Counted from the stretch's first letter, positions 1 through 7,495 are shown. The stretch is 26,215 nucleotides of DNA from Candidatus Liptonbacteria bacterium (GCA_016212635.1 JACRFR010000044.1:1-26215); one strand, 5' to 3'. The notes: generated from the letters alone by a model not told the origin. Translations and numbers: made by a program.

Positions 1-165
1 CCGGGATCCATTCAGTATTCCCACCTGGATTCTCCGCCGGAGGCGGACAGGCGGCTCCAAGCTTGCCCCGCACTTGATGCGGGGGCCGGAATGACACCAC
101 TTGGGTAGTTTTCAGTTCATACCTCGTCAGCTTGCTGCGAGGCAGTTGATTCTCGGCGATTGATT
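1..165. repeat. Intergenic repeat, cut by the window edge
   Basis: This is a composite of short palindromes. It begins with a GGGATCC/GGATTC block, contains a TCCGCCGGAGGCGGA palindrome near 33-47, and ends its first part with GGAATGACACC near 90-100. The following stretch (about 100-183) resembles 12650-12742: both run from GGAATGA-ACC through a TTCA-AC-TCG stretch to a CAGTTGATC-like block. The two are therefore probably copies of one longer element. The left end lies outside the window. No gene was seen here. Confidence 0.6.
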
Positions 166-183
166 CTTGCCTCAATCTGTTAG
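166..183 (+). repeat. 18-bp direct repeat, left copy, flanking the toxin-antitoxin pair
   Basis: CTTGCCTCAATCTGTTAG occurs here and again, identically, at 705-722. Together the copies bracket the toxin-antitoxin genes. They could be a duplication made on insertion or recombination sites; the copy on the right abuts a truncated CCCCTCCGCTCC repeat. Confidence 0.75.
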
Positions 184-238
184 GGAGTTAGAGCGGCTTA
201 GGGTTGATTTTAAATGCCCCGGGTGTTATTATTATGCC

Positions 239-418
239 ATGACTGAAGCAGTGGCGACAAAAAATCTGAACAAAACCGCGGCCGAACTGGAAGAACTGGT
301 GCGGCGATCGCGGCGTAAACTGCTGGAATTAGAGGTGGCGCTATCGCGAGCCGAGATTGCGCGCGGCAAAAGCAAGACTTATCGCTCGGCCAGCGCCTTG
401 TTGCGTACCGCCCGCTGA
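239..418 (+). CDS. Probable antitoxin of a RelE-type toxin-antitoxin pair (59 aa)
   Basis: This small protein probably neutralises the toxin encoded 3 bases downstream and may bind the operon's own promoter. I did not recognise a family motif; the call rests on size, position and composition. Residues 11-40 are a charged, leucine-rich stretch that would form a helix or coiled coil, and the C-terminal third is basic with Ser/Tyr (around GKSKTYRSA), as expected for a flexible tail wrapping a RelE fold. The frame is open back to a TTG at 167, inside the 18-bp direct repeat, but the ATG at 239 is preferred because the helix begins soon after it. A second ATG at 234 is out of frame. The tight spacing to the toxin implies one transcript. 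Confidence 0.6.
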   Translation: MTEAVATKNLNKTAAELEELVRRSRRKLLELEVALSRAEIARGKSKTYRSASALLRTAR

Positions 419-421
419 ATC

Positions 422-685
422 ATGAAACTGGTTACCTCTTCTAGATTCGAGCGAAGTTTGCGGCAATTTCTCCGGAAGCACCCGGATCTAAAAAAGGAAC
501 TGGCGGGAAAATTAGAACTGCTCCGGCGCGACCCCGCTAATCCCTCCTTGCGCCTGCACGCTTTAAGCGGCAAGCTCCGGGGTTGTTTCGCTTTCGCAGT
601 TTCCTACGAGTACCGGATCGTGGTAGAGCTGAAAGGGAGCGAGGTGCATTTGCTAGCTGTTGGCACACACGACGAGGCGTACTGA
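422..685 (+). CDS. RelE/ParE-superfamily toxin (type II mRNA interferase-like, 87 aa)
   Basis: Members of this family cleave mRNA in the ribosomal A site or inhibit gyrase, and are held inactive by a partner antitoxin. The fold signature is visible: an N-terminal helix rich in Phe/Arg/Lys (residues 7-22), the PSLRLHALSGKLRG segment typical of the StbE/YafQ-like group around 41-54, the SYEYRIVVE strand at 61-69, and a C-terminal GTHDEAY at 81-87 with the conserved His83 found in many plasmid-stabilisation toxins. Length is normal for the family. It starts three bases after the antitoxin stop, so the two are co-transcribed. The pair lies between identical 18-bp direct repeats and is followed by repeat-rich DNA, which fits a mobile cassette. 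mRNA cleavage as opposed to another RelE/ParE activity is inference. Confidence 0.88.
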   Translation: MKLVTSSRFERSLRQFLRKHPDLKKELAGKLELLRRDPANPSLRLHALSGKLRGCFAFAVSYEYRIVVELKGSEVHLLAVGTHDEAY

Positions 686-704
686 CAACCCCTCCGCTCC
701 TCCC

Positions 705-722
705 CTTGCCTCAATCTGTTAG
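705..722 (+). repeat. 18-bp direct repeat, right copy, flanking the toxin-antitoxin pair
   Basis: Identical to 166-183. Its first bases overlap the CCCCTTG end of a truncated repeat of the family seen at 8012, 16816 and 17462, so an insertion or deletion junction lies here. Confidence 0.7.
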
Positions 723-778
723 CTCGTGCTAATAAACTAAGGTGAGGCTCCGATCGAAATCGGAGCTGGCCCCGTCAT

Positions 779-815
779 GAGGTCGGGCCTCTTAGATGCC
801 CCGAGGCCCGACCTC
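779..815. repeat. 37-bp hairpin repeat (family A), copy 1
   Basis: Arms GAGGTCGGGCCTC and GAGGCCCGACCTC are perfectly complementary and enclose an 11-base loop. Four more copies of exactly the same 13+11+13 geometry lie at 8194, 9960, 14753 and 23007. The loop of this copy reads like the reverse complement of the loops at 8194, 9960 and 23007, so it is inserted in the opposite orientation. Confidence 0.9.
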
Positions 816-1187
816 GAGACATTTAGACTCCGATCGGCCATTGGGATATGGGGTAAATATTTGGGATGTCGGAGGTCTTGGGCCATCGTTAAGTCCTTAG
901 GATTTGCGATATTTGAAGGAAACAAAACGGCTTTGCATCGCCATATTTTTCGTGCTAAAGTGGGTACGCTTTCCGCCGGAGGCGGATCCGCCTGCGGCGG
1001 AAACGATTTATGGTGAGCTTGTCGAACCAATAGCGCGTCCGAATGCACTTGAAAAAGCTGTGTCATTGTCGGGCTTGCTGTGCCCGGCCGTAGCTTCGCC
1101 AGTCGGCGAAAGCGAAGGCGGGACCCGACAATATTCTTGAACTGTAGATTCCCGCCTCCGCGGGAATGACAGCCCCCCTCCCTTCCT

Positions 1188-2888
1188 ATGAGGCAAACCA
1201 AGTATTTTCTAAAAACCTCGACTACGCTCGCTTCGGATGAGTCGATTGTCTCTGCCCGCCTATTAAAACAGGCCGGCTGCGTGGCCGAGTCCGCGGCCGG
1301 GCGGTACTACTTTTTACCCCTGGGCCACCGGGTGCACCAGCGCATTGCGCAAATTATCCGAGAGGAAATGAACGCGGCCGGTGCCCAAGAAATGACGGCC
1401 CCGGTTCTGCATCCCCTGGAACTTTGGCAGGAAACCAATCGGACCAAGTCCACCGGCTTCGAACTGATGCGGGTCAAGGATCGGCGCGGCTCGGAGTTCG
1501 CGTTGGGCGGTACGGCGGAAGAAATGTTCGTGGACCTGGTCCGCAAGTACACGGTCAGTTATCGGGAGCTGCCTTTTCACCTATATCAGTTCTCCTCCAA
1601 GTTTCGGGATGAGCTGCGCGCGCGGGGAGGACTCCTCCGGGTGCGGGAGTTCATGATGAAAGATGGCTACTCCTTCCATGCGGACGAAGAAGATTTTCGG
1701 AAAACGTACGAAGCGATGAAAAAAGTTTACTCGCGGATCTTCGAACGGGTTGGCCTCTCCACGCAAATTGTGGAGTCGGATAACGGTTATATCGGCGGGG
1801 AGTACTGCCACGAATTTATCACCGATTCACCCGCCGGAGAGAGCCGCTACTTTGTCAGTGCCGACGGACAATATGCCGCGCACGAGGATGTCGCCAAGTT
1901 CGAGCGCTATGCGGAAAGTGAGCCAGAAGAAATGAGGCCCAGAGAAGATGTAGAGGGCGTGGGTATTATAGGGGTTGAGGAGCTTGCCAAGTTTTTAAAA
2001 ATACCCGTGGAAAAAACCACCAAGACCATACTATTCCAGACCGAAAAAGGGGAAGTGATAGCCGCGGCAGTGAACGGGATATACGACATTAACGAGACCA
2101 AGCTTAGGCGCGCAGTGGGATGCTACGATCTAACTCTGGCCTCGGAGGAAACCGTCAAGCGAGTAACCGGTGCGGAGATCGGATATGCCGGCATATTAGA
2201 CCTGCCGAAAGAGGTGCGGGTGGTGATGGATGTTTCTTTGCGGCATCGAACGAATTTTGAATGTGGCGCGAATAAGACAAATTATCATTCGATCAATATT
2301 AATTTCGGCCGCGATTTGACTGCTCCGGAAAAATTTTACGATATCGCCCTGGCGGAGCCGGGGTTTACGGCGCCGGACGGACATGGCACTCTCTCCGAGC
2401 GCCGGGGAATCGAAGTCGGCAACATTTTTCAGCTGGGCTGCCACTATTCCAAGCTCATGGCGGGCGCGACATTTACCGCCCGGGACGGTGAGAAACGGCC
2501 GTATTACATGGGCTGTTATGGGATCGGTCTGGGGCGGACTATGGCGGCAGTGGTGGAAGCCCATCACGACGAGCGGGGTATCACCTGGCCGGAAAGCGTA
2601 GCGCCTTTTGCCGCGCACCTGATCGCGCTCCAGGGTGCCGACGGGGAAGCGGTTTACCAAAAACTCTGCGCGGCGGGAGCGGAGACGCTCTATGATGACC
2701 GCGACGAGTCCCCGGGCGTGAAATTTACCGACGCGGATCTGATCGGCATTCCCTGGCGGCTGGTCAAAAGCGCCAAGACCGGAGACAAAGTGGAGGTCAA
2801 GCGCCGCAATGAGAAAGATGTTCGGTTGCTGCCGCTGGACGAAGCGATAAGAGTAATCGCAAATGGTTCGACAGAAATAAGATGGTAA
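1188..2888 (+). CDS. proS: Proline--tRNA ligase, bacterial type with editing domain
   Basis: Charges tRNA-Pro with proline in the cytoplasm. At 566 residues it is full length for the bacterial form. The class II core is visible: GGTAEEMF near residue 107; motif 2 beginning FRDELRARGG at 139 and running into REFMMKDGYSFH; and motif 3, GCYGIGLGRT near 442. Between motifs 2 and 3, roughly residues 230-390, lies the YbaK-like insertion that deacylates Ala-tRNA-Pro in other bacteria. The C-terminus (about 470-566) matches the HisRS-type anticodon-binding domain, with LYDDRDESPGVKF. The ATG at 1188 is the first in frame and gives the usual N-terminus; no ribosome binding site is visible. It is separated from the toxin operon by repeats and is probably transcribed alone. 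Confidence 0.97.
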   Translation: MRQTKYFLKTSTTLASDESIVSARLLKQAGCVAESAAGRYYFLPLGHRVHQRIAQIIREEMNAAGAQEMTAPVLHPLELWQETNRTKSTGFELMRVKDRRGSEFALGGTAEEMFVDLVRKYTVSYRELPFHLYQFSSKFRDELRARGGLLRVREFMMKDGYSFHADEEDFRKTYEAMKKVYSRIFERVGLSTQIVESDNGYIGGEYCHEFITDSPAGESRYFVSADGQYAAHEDVAKFERYAESEPEEMRPREDVEGVGIIGVEELAKFLKIPVEKTTKTILFQTEKGEVIAAAVNGIYDINETKLRRAVGCYDLTLASEETVKRVTGAEIGYAGILDLPKEVRVVMDVSLRHRTNFECGANKTNYHSININFGRDLTAPEKFYDIALAEPGFTAPDGHGTLSERRGIEVGNIFQLGCHYSKLMAGATFTARDGEKRPYYMGCYGIGLGRTMAAVVEAHHDERGITWPESVAPFAAHLIALQGADGEAVYQKLCAAGAETLYDDRDESPGVKFTDADLIGIPWRLVKSAKTGDKVEVKRRNEKDVRLLPLDEAIRVIANGSTEIRW

Positions 2889-2990
2889 TAGATAGAAATA
2901 CATAGTAAAAAATAGTAACTACAACCCGTTACAACGTATTACAATCAGTTACTATCTGCTCCCCTTGTTACTCCCTTTGTTACAACAGGT

Positions 2991-3024
2991 CAATTAGAAC
3001 AATTAGGATAATTAGAATAATTTT
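2991..3024 (+). repeat. AT-rich AATTAGAATAATT-type repeat upstream of mreB
   Basis: Three imperfect units of AATTAGRAYAATT sit 15 bases before the mreB start. The same units, in either orientation, precede the genes at 25086 and 25565. The preceding stretch 2910-2985 is itself repetitive, built on GTTACAAC and GTTACTAC. Some units resemble -10 boxes (GATAAT, TAGAAT), but no convincing -35 was found. Confidence 0.55.
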
Positions 3025-3038
3025 AAACTTTTTAACTC

Positions 3039-4082
3039 ATGTCTCTCTTCTCCCCATTCTTTCGCGATGTCGGTATCGATCTCGGTACGGCTAACTCTCT
3101 CATCTATTTGAAGCACGAGGGGCTGCGGATCAATCAGCCGACCGTGGCGGCGGTCAACACTAAGACCAATCAGGTCTTAGCGGTGGGCGAGGACGCCAAA
3201 AAGATGTTGGGTCGGACTCCCAGCTACATTAACGTTATCCGCCCGCTCACTAACGGAGTAGTTTCCGACTTTGAGATGGCGGAAGAGCTTCTGCGGAATT
3301 TCCTGCGCCAGCTGCGCGGCCGATCGGTGATGAGTTTCCGCCGCGGCATTTTGGCCATTCCCAACCATCTCACGGAGGTGGAACGCAAATCTGCGGAAGA
3401 CGCCGCCCGCAACGCTGGTTGCGCCCAGGTATTTTTGGTGGAGTCCCCGGTGGCCGCCGCCCTGGGTGCTGGTTTACCCATCGGTCAGCCCACCGCCTCG
3501 CTCATCGTGGATATTGGCGGGGGCACTACGGATATCGCGGTTATCTCCATGGGCGGGACGGTTATCTCTAAGACTCTCAAGGTGGCGGGCGATAAGTTCA
3601 ACGAAGACGTAATGCGTTTCGTGCGGGAAGAGTTTCGGCTGGCAATCGGGGAACCGTCCGCGGAAGCGGCCAAGATCGCCGTGGGATCGGCAATTCCCTT
3701 GGATGAACGCCTGGAGTTCGCCATCCGCGGTCGCGACCTCGGTACTGGTTTGCCCCGCGAAGTCGTACTTAAGAATGGTCATGTCCGCCTGGCCCTCCAT
3801 AAATCTCTGCGGACGATCGTGGAGGCAATTCACGAGGTTATCGAGTCTACGCCGCCGGAGCTCACGGGTGACATGCTGGAGCAAGGCATTTACCTTTGCG
3901 GCGGCGGTTCACTCTTGCGCGGACTCGCGCCGCTGATTCAAAAAGAAACCTTGGTCCAGACTGCGATCGCAGATGATCCCTTAACCTGCGTTATCCGCGG
4001 CTTGGGCCGGATTGTGGACCGATATGAAGAACACCAAGGGCTACTCGATAATCCGCTCAAGCCGTTGACGATCAATTTATAG
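3039..4082 (+). CDS. mreB: Rod shape-determining protein MreB
   Basis: Bacterial actin homologue that polymerises on the inner face of the membrane and steers peptidoglycan synthesis along the cell side wall. The 347-residue length is normal. Actin-fold signatures are clear: phosphate-1 loop DVGIDLGTANSLIY at about residues 10-23, the phosphate-2 motif VDIGGGTTDIAVIS at about 157-170, and the adenosine-binding GIYLCGGGSLLRG near 286-298. ERRSA-like VERKSAEDAARNAGC lies around 112-126 as in other MreBs. It starts the cluster mreB-mreC-mreD-mrdA, all on the plus strand. No Shine-Dalgarno sequence precedes the ATG; the upstream bases are an AT repeat. Confidence 0.97.
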   Translation: MSLFSPFFRDVGIDLGTANSLIYLKHEGLRINQPTVAAVNTKTNQVLAVGEDAKKMLGRTPSYINVIRPLTNGVVSDFEMAEELLRNFLRQLRGRSVMSFRRGILAIPNHLTEVERKSAEDAARNAGCAQVFLVESPVAAALGAGLPIGQPTASLIVDIGGGTTDIAVISMGGTVISKTLKVAGDKFNEDVMRFVREEFRLAIGEPSAEAAKIAVGSAIPLDERLEFAIRGRDLGTGLPREVVLKNGHVRLALHKSLRTIVEAIHEVIESTPPELTGDMLEQGIYLCGGGSLLRGLAPLIQKETLVQTAIADDPLTCVIRGLGRIVDRYEEHQGLLDNPLKPLTINL

Positions 4083-4166
4083 TTGCTACGAAATGCGAAT
4101 TTGTACGAATATACCAATAATCTGACATCTCCATTCGTAATTTCGTAATTTCGTATTTCGTAGCAA
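4083..4166. repeat. Inverted-repeat element filling the mreB-mreC gap
   Basis: TTGCTACGAAAT (4083-4094) is the exact reverse complement of ATTTCGTAGCAA (4155-4166), and inner segments built on TTCGTAA/TACGAA also pair, so almost the whole gap can fold back. The left arm matches 9909-9941 downstream of another gene (GCTACGAAATRCGAA followed by GTACGAATATAC). It may weaken or modulate read-through from mreB into mreC. Confidence 0.75.
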
Positions 4167-4169
4167 ACC

Positions 4170-4880
4170 ATGCGTCTACGTTGGTCCATTATCATCGCCT
4201 GCATCTTGATCCTCGGGTCGCTGATCGTCTACCCGGAGCTGGGCTGGCGGGTCCGGGCGTATTTCGAAGGCCGGGCGGCGCCGGACGAGACACTGACCGA
4301 CCTGCAGATCGAAAATGAACTGCTCCGGGCAGAGTTGGATCAAGCCGCCGAAAACGTAACGCCAAAACCGGTGAAAGATGCTATTCGCGCCGCCGTTTAC
4401 GCCAGATATCCCTTTGGTTTTCGCGGCCAGATATTGATCGCGCGAGGAGCGCGGGACGGCGTGCAAGAGGGACAAGCGGTAGTCGCGCCGCTTTCGACCG
4501 CCCAATGGACCACCGATGGGCTCTTGATCGGCAAGGTTGCTCAAGTTTTTTCGGACACAGCTCTGGTCATTACTTTGCGCGACCCATCTTGGCGCTCGGC
4601 GGTCCGAGTCGGCCCGGACGGCGCGGAAGCGCTTTTGGTCGGCGGCCTGGGATCGAAACTGGCCTACATCCCGAAGGACGCGTTAGTTCTGCCCGGCGAC
4701 AGCGTGGTCAACGCCGACCCAATTTTACCTTATGGGTTAGCCATTGGAGAAGTGGAGGAGGTTCAACCGGCCGGCGATCAGATCTTTCAGGAAGCGACGA
4801 TCACCTTGCGGACCGACACTCTGCCGCTCCGCAGCGTTTTGGTGATTCCGGGACATGAAATACCAAGTAGGGATAAATAA
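4170..4880 (+). CDS. mreC: Rod shape-determining protein MreC (short form)
   Basis: MreC is a bitopic membrane protein whose outer domain links MreB filaments to PBP2. Residues 6-24 form the single N-terminal membrane helix, followed by a short coiled-coil stretch (about 43-60, ENELLRAELDQAAEN) and two beta-rich modules; ARGARDGVQEGQAVV near 91-105 and GDSVVNADPILPYGLAIGEV near 178-198 match the typical MreC repeats. At 236 residues it is shorter than most MreCs, with a reduced coiled coil, which suggests a weaker or shorter self-assembly region. It sits 87 bases after mreB and precedes mreD and mrdA, the standard order. Confidence 0.88.
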   Translation: MRLRWSIIIACILILGSLIVYPELGWRVRAYFEGRAAPDETLTDLQIENELLRAELDQAAENVTPKPVKDAIRAAVYARYPFGFRGQILIARGARDGVQEGQAVVAPLSTAQWTTDGLLIGKVAQVFSDTALVITLRDPSWRSAVRVGPDGAEALLVGGLGSKLAYIPKDALVLPGDSVVNADPILPYGLAIGEVEEVQPAGDQIFQEATITLRTDTLPLRSVLVIPGHEIPSRDK

Positions 4881-5030
4881 ACGAACGGGATTTAAGAGCG
4901 CGTTTAAAAAGTCCCTTTTCCGGCTAATTTTCATAATTTCGGCTGCGGCTTCGTCGCTCGTCGTCGAAATATCCTCCGGATATTCCTTCCTCCTCGCTCC
5001 TCGCCTCGCTTGAAATCCTTAAAATTCCCC
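4881..5030. other. mreC-mreD intergenic stretch, low-complexity
   Basis: Contains a TCGTCGCTCGTCGTCG run and a palindrome ATATCCTCCGGATAT near 4969-4983, then a CT-rich stretch leading to the mreD start. No gene, promoter or terminator is convincing. A TTG at 5010 would extend mreD upstream by 7 codons but is not preferred. Confidence 0.5.
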
Positions 5031-5495
5031 ATGAAAAAGACTTTTTCAACGTGCTCTAAGTTTCCAGTCGCGCTCGCGGTTTGTCTGCTGGCGCTGGTCC
5101 TGCCGGCCTATCTTCGCGCCACCTTCCCGGTTCTCTCGGACCTGCCGCTCATGGTTTTGATCGGTTTGGCTTTTATGCTCGATCTGGGCGAACTCGCAGT
5201 TCTCGTTTTACTTTCGGTTTATTTTTTGAATTGGCAGCCGCGCCCGAGTCTTGACCTTCTTTTATTTGCCGTGTTGCCTATATTGGCCTGGGCTTGGCAC
5301 CGCGCTTGGCCGATGGTTCTTTGGCTAAGCGTCCCGCTAGCCGCGGTGCTGGGCGTTACGATTTTTTGGGCAGTGCTAGGCTGGACATTCCTATGGAATG
5401 ATCCGCTCGTTTTCGGGGAGACCATTGGTCTAGCCGTGGTCGCTACCAGCTGCGCCGTTCTTATTGCCCATGCGAAAGAAAAAACTGTCCGCTGA
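5031..5495 (+). CDS. mreD: MreD-like membrane protein
   Basis: A 154-residue, very hydrophobic protein between mreC and the PBP2 gene, the position of mreD. About four to five membrane helices can be outlined: roughly residues 10-28, 35-53, 53-70, 78-110 and 112-150, with few charged residues between them. MreD sequences are poorly conserved, so the call rests mainly on gene order, length and topology. In other bacteria MreD is the integral membrane part of the elongasome. The ATG at 5031 is chosen over an upstream TTG. Its end overlaps the start of mrdA by 26 bases, implying translational coupling. Confidence 0.72.
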   Translation: MKKTFSTCSKFPVALAVCLLALVLPAYLRATFPVLSDLPLMVLIGLAFMLDLGELAVLVLLSVYFLNWQPRPSLDLLLFAVLPILAWAWHRAWPMVLWLSVPLAAVLGVTIFWAVLGWTFLWNDPLVFGETIGLAVVATSCAVLIAHAKEKTVR

Positions 5496-7455
5496 ACTAC
5501 TGCTCGAGGATGCGTTGGTGGCCGATGTCCCGCGCGAGGCCGCGCCGCGCACTCTGCCTCTGCCCAATCGACCCTTGGTACTGCTGGGGGTATTTTTCGC
5601 CCTAACCGCGGCGATCGTCGCCTGGCGCATACTTGATCTGGGGATCTTGTCTGCGGCGGAATATCGAGAACTGGCCGAGGGCAACTTGATCGCCCGAGAA
5701 CGCGAGCCCGCCCCCCGGGGGCAAATTTTTACCCGGACCGGTACCATCCTGGCGGATAATGAGGCGGCGTTTGCGGCGGTTCTGGATATTCCAGAATTCC
5801 TAAATCATCCGGAGGAACAAGATCCATTGCTGGAGATAATCTACGCCACTTTAGGCGTTCCGCCGAAGCAAGTTTGGGAGTCGGTTCGCGAGCAGGGTGG
5901 CTCCGGTAAGGCAGAGCCAGTGGTGCTGGAAGCGAGTCTGACCCAGGGCCAGCTCATTACTTTTATGAGCAGCAACTACGCGGCGCTCCGCGTGCGGGGC
6001 AGTTTTCGCCGGGTGTATCCCTACGGCGCTTCTTTTGCCCCAGCGGTCGGTTACACCAGTTCGGCTACGGTGTCCGACCTGCGGCGCGCGCCGGATCTGT
6101 CCGGGCAGGACGTAGTGGGGCGCGGGGGCGTAGAGGGTTGGTACGATACGACACTCCGGGGCCAGCCGGGTATTTCCGTGACCCTGCGGGATGCCAAGGG
6201 GCGAGCCTTGGAGACCAAAGAGCAACAAGCACCGCGCATCGGGCAGTCTTTGACTTTGACTCTGGACGAGGACTTCCAGGAATATTTTAAGCAGCGCCTC
6301 CAGGCCGGCTTGGACGACCTGGGTCGAACCTCGGGAGTCGGACTAGCGATGGATCCACGGAATGGCGAGGTCTTGGCTCTGGTAAGTTTGCCCAGCTACG
6401 ATCCGAACATCCTGGTCGCGTCTGGCCGAAACAGCGAAAAAAAGAAACTACTGACCAACCCCGCCGAACCGCTCTTTAACCGCGCGGTGGCCGGTCTGTA
6501 CAGCCCGGGTTCGACCATTAAGCCGCTGGTGGGCGTGGCCGCGCTCGCCGAGGGCGTGGTGACTCCCAGCCGGACCATATATTCCCCCGGTTATTTAGAG
6601 GTGCCTAATCCGTTTTATCCGGATCAGCCCAGTCGTTTTCTGGACTGGCGGCCGCAGGGCACGGTTGGTTTGCGGTCAGCAATCGCCCAGTCTTCCAACG
6701 TTTATTTTTATCTGGTGGGTGGCGGGGGACGACGGGATCAAGTTTCACCGCCGGAGATACTGGCCGGTCAAGGCGAGATCAAGGGCTTAGGCATTGTTCG
6801 GCTTCGAGAATGGTGGCAGAAATTCGGCTTGGATCAGCCGACCGGAATTGACTTGGCGGCGGAAGCGACGGGATTTTTACCCTCGCCGGAGTGGAAAGAA
6901 AAAACGGCGGACCGGCCGTGGCGTTTGGGTGATACCTATAACGTCGCTATCGGACAGGGAGATATTACGGTGACCCCCATTGAGCTCTTGAATTACATCG
7001 CGGCCATTGCCAACGGGGGTAAGTTGTACCAGCCCCATCTGAACGCCAGCTCCACGCCATCCATTTTGGCCGACTTGACCCGCTTCGCGCCGGAGATCCG
7101 GGAAGTGCAGAAGGGGATGCGCCTGGGCGTGACTTCGCCCCTGGGGACGTCTTATAAGTTAAATGACTTGCCTTTTGCCGTGGCTGGTAAGACCGGCAGC
7201 GCGCAGATCCAGAATAACACCAAGACCAACGCGTTTTTCGTGGGATATATTCCTCAATATGTCCGGGACCCCGTGTCATTCCCGCCCCGTAATAAATACG
7301 GGGTAAACTCGCGGGAATCTACGATTTCTGATAACTCCGGTCCGCCGCTCGCGATCTTGATCCTGATCGAAAATGCCCGGGAGGGGAGTTTGAACACTGT
7401 GCCCATCGCCAAAGACGTCCTCTGGTGGTACTGGGCGCACCGGCTCATCCGATGA
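5470..7455 (+). CDS. mrdA: Penicillin-binding protein 2 (elongation transpeptidase)
   Basis: Cross-links peptidoglycan during side-wall growth together with MreBCD and the RodA polymerase (no rodA is in this window). It has a cytoplasmic tail, one membrane helix at about residues 34-55, a non-catalytic pedestal domain starting at REREPAPRGQIFTRTG, and a transpeptidase domain. The catalytic motifs are intact: SxxK at S348-K351 (STIK), SxN at S408-N410 and KTG at K574-G576. Two things are odd. Residues about 602-620, between the YIPQY and PPLAILILIENA strands, are encoded by a palindromic intergenic repeat. The last four residues and the stop codon lie in the left arm of another repeat (7444-7495). 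The ATG at 5470 is used; an upstream TTG adds only two residues. Confidence 0.95.
   Translation: MRKKKLSAELLLEDALVADVPREAAPRTLPLPNRPLVLLGVFFALTAAIVAWRILDLGILSAAEYRELAEGNLIAREREPAPRGQIFTRTGTILADNEAAFAAVLDIPEFLNHPEEQDPLLEIIYATLGVPPKQVWESVREQGGSGKAEPVVLEASLTQGQLITFMSSNYAALRVRGSFRRVYPYGASFAPAVGYTSSATVSDLRRAPDLSGQDVVGRGGVEGWYDTTLRGQPGISVTLRDAKGRALETKEQQAPRIGQSLTLTLDEDFQEYFKQRLQAGLDDLGRTSGVGLAMDPRNGEVLALVSLPSYDPNILVASGRNSEKKKLLTNPAEPLFNRAVAGLYSPGSTIKPLVGVAALAEGVVTPSRTIYSPGYLEVPNPFYPDQPSRFLDWRPQGTVGLRSAIAQSSNVYFYLVGGGGRRDQVSPPEILAGQGEIKGLGIVRLREWWQKFGLDQPTGIDLAAEATGFLPSPEWKEKTADRPWRLGDTYNVAIGQGDITVTPIELLNYIAAIANGGKLYQPHLNASSTPSILADLTRFAPEIREVQKGMRLGVTSPLGTSYKLNDLPFAVAGKTGSAQIQNNTKTNAFFVGYIPQYVRDPVSFPPRNKYGVNSRESTISDNSGPPLAILILIENAREGSLNTVPIAKDVLWWYWAHRLIR
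7272..7324. repeat. Palindromic repeat inside mrdA, in frame
   Basis: The core pairs TCATTCCCGC with GCGGGAATCT and, inside it, CCCCGTA with TACGGGG. It is the reverse-complement relative of the intergenic hairpin at about 1144-1171 (GTAGATTCCCGC...GCGGGAATGACA). It adds about 18 residues to PBP2 without breaking the frame. Confidence 0.8.
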
Positions 7456-7495
7456 CCCAAATATTAAGCATTTTGGCTGCCGGTCATCGGATGAG
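7444..7495. repeat. CATCCGATGACC inverted repeat (family D), copy 1
   Basis: CTCATCCGATGACC (7444-7457) is the reverse complement of GGTCATCGGATGAG (7482-7495). The stretch from GATGACC to the right arm is almost identical to 21052-21096. The left arm supplies the end and stop codon of mrdA. Confidence 0.88.

Larger units (their letters stand above)
686..1187. other. Repeat-filled intergenic region, no gene supported
   Basis: This 500-base gap before proS contains, in order: a truncated CCCCTCCGCTCC repeat (689-708) fused to the 18-bp direct repeat (705-722); a perfect 8-bp stem with CGAA loop (747-766); the 37-bp hairpin (779-815); an AT-rich stretch (840-960); the TCCGCCGGAGGCGGA palindrome (971-1001); a GGTGAGCTTGTCGAA repeat fragment (1012-1026); a long hairpin bounded by ATTGTCGGG/CCCGACAAT (about 1066-1132); and a GATTCCCGC/GCGGGAATGACA hairpin (about 1147-1171). 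Open frames across it on both strands translate these repeats and look spurious. Confidence 0.7.

Noticed and set aside
737..1201. Minus-strand open frame of 154 codons upstream of proS
   Set aside because: It runs through the family A hairpin, the TCCGCCGG palindrome and two other hairpins; its translation is repeat-derived with no recognisable protein pattern.
2196..2903. Long minus-strand open frame over proS
   Set aside because: It is antisense to a clear catalytic domain; high GC content makes long antisense frames common here, as also at 13913-14515, 19735-20397 and 25685-26194.
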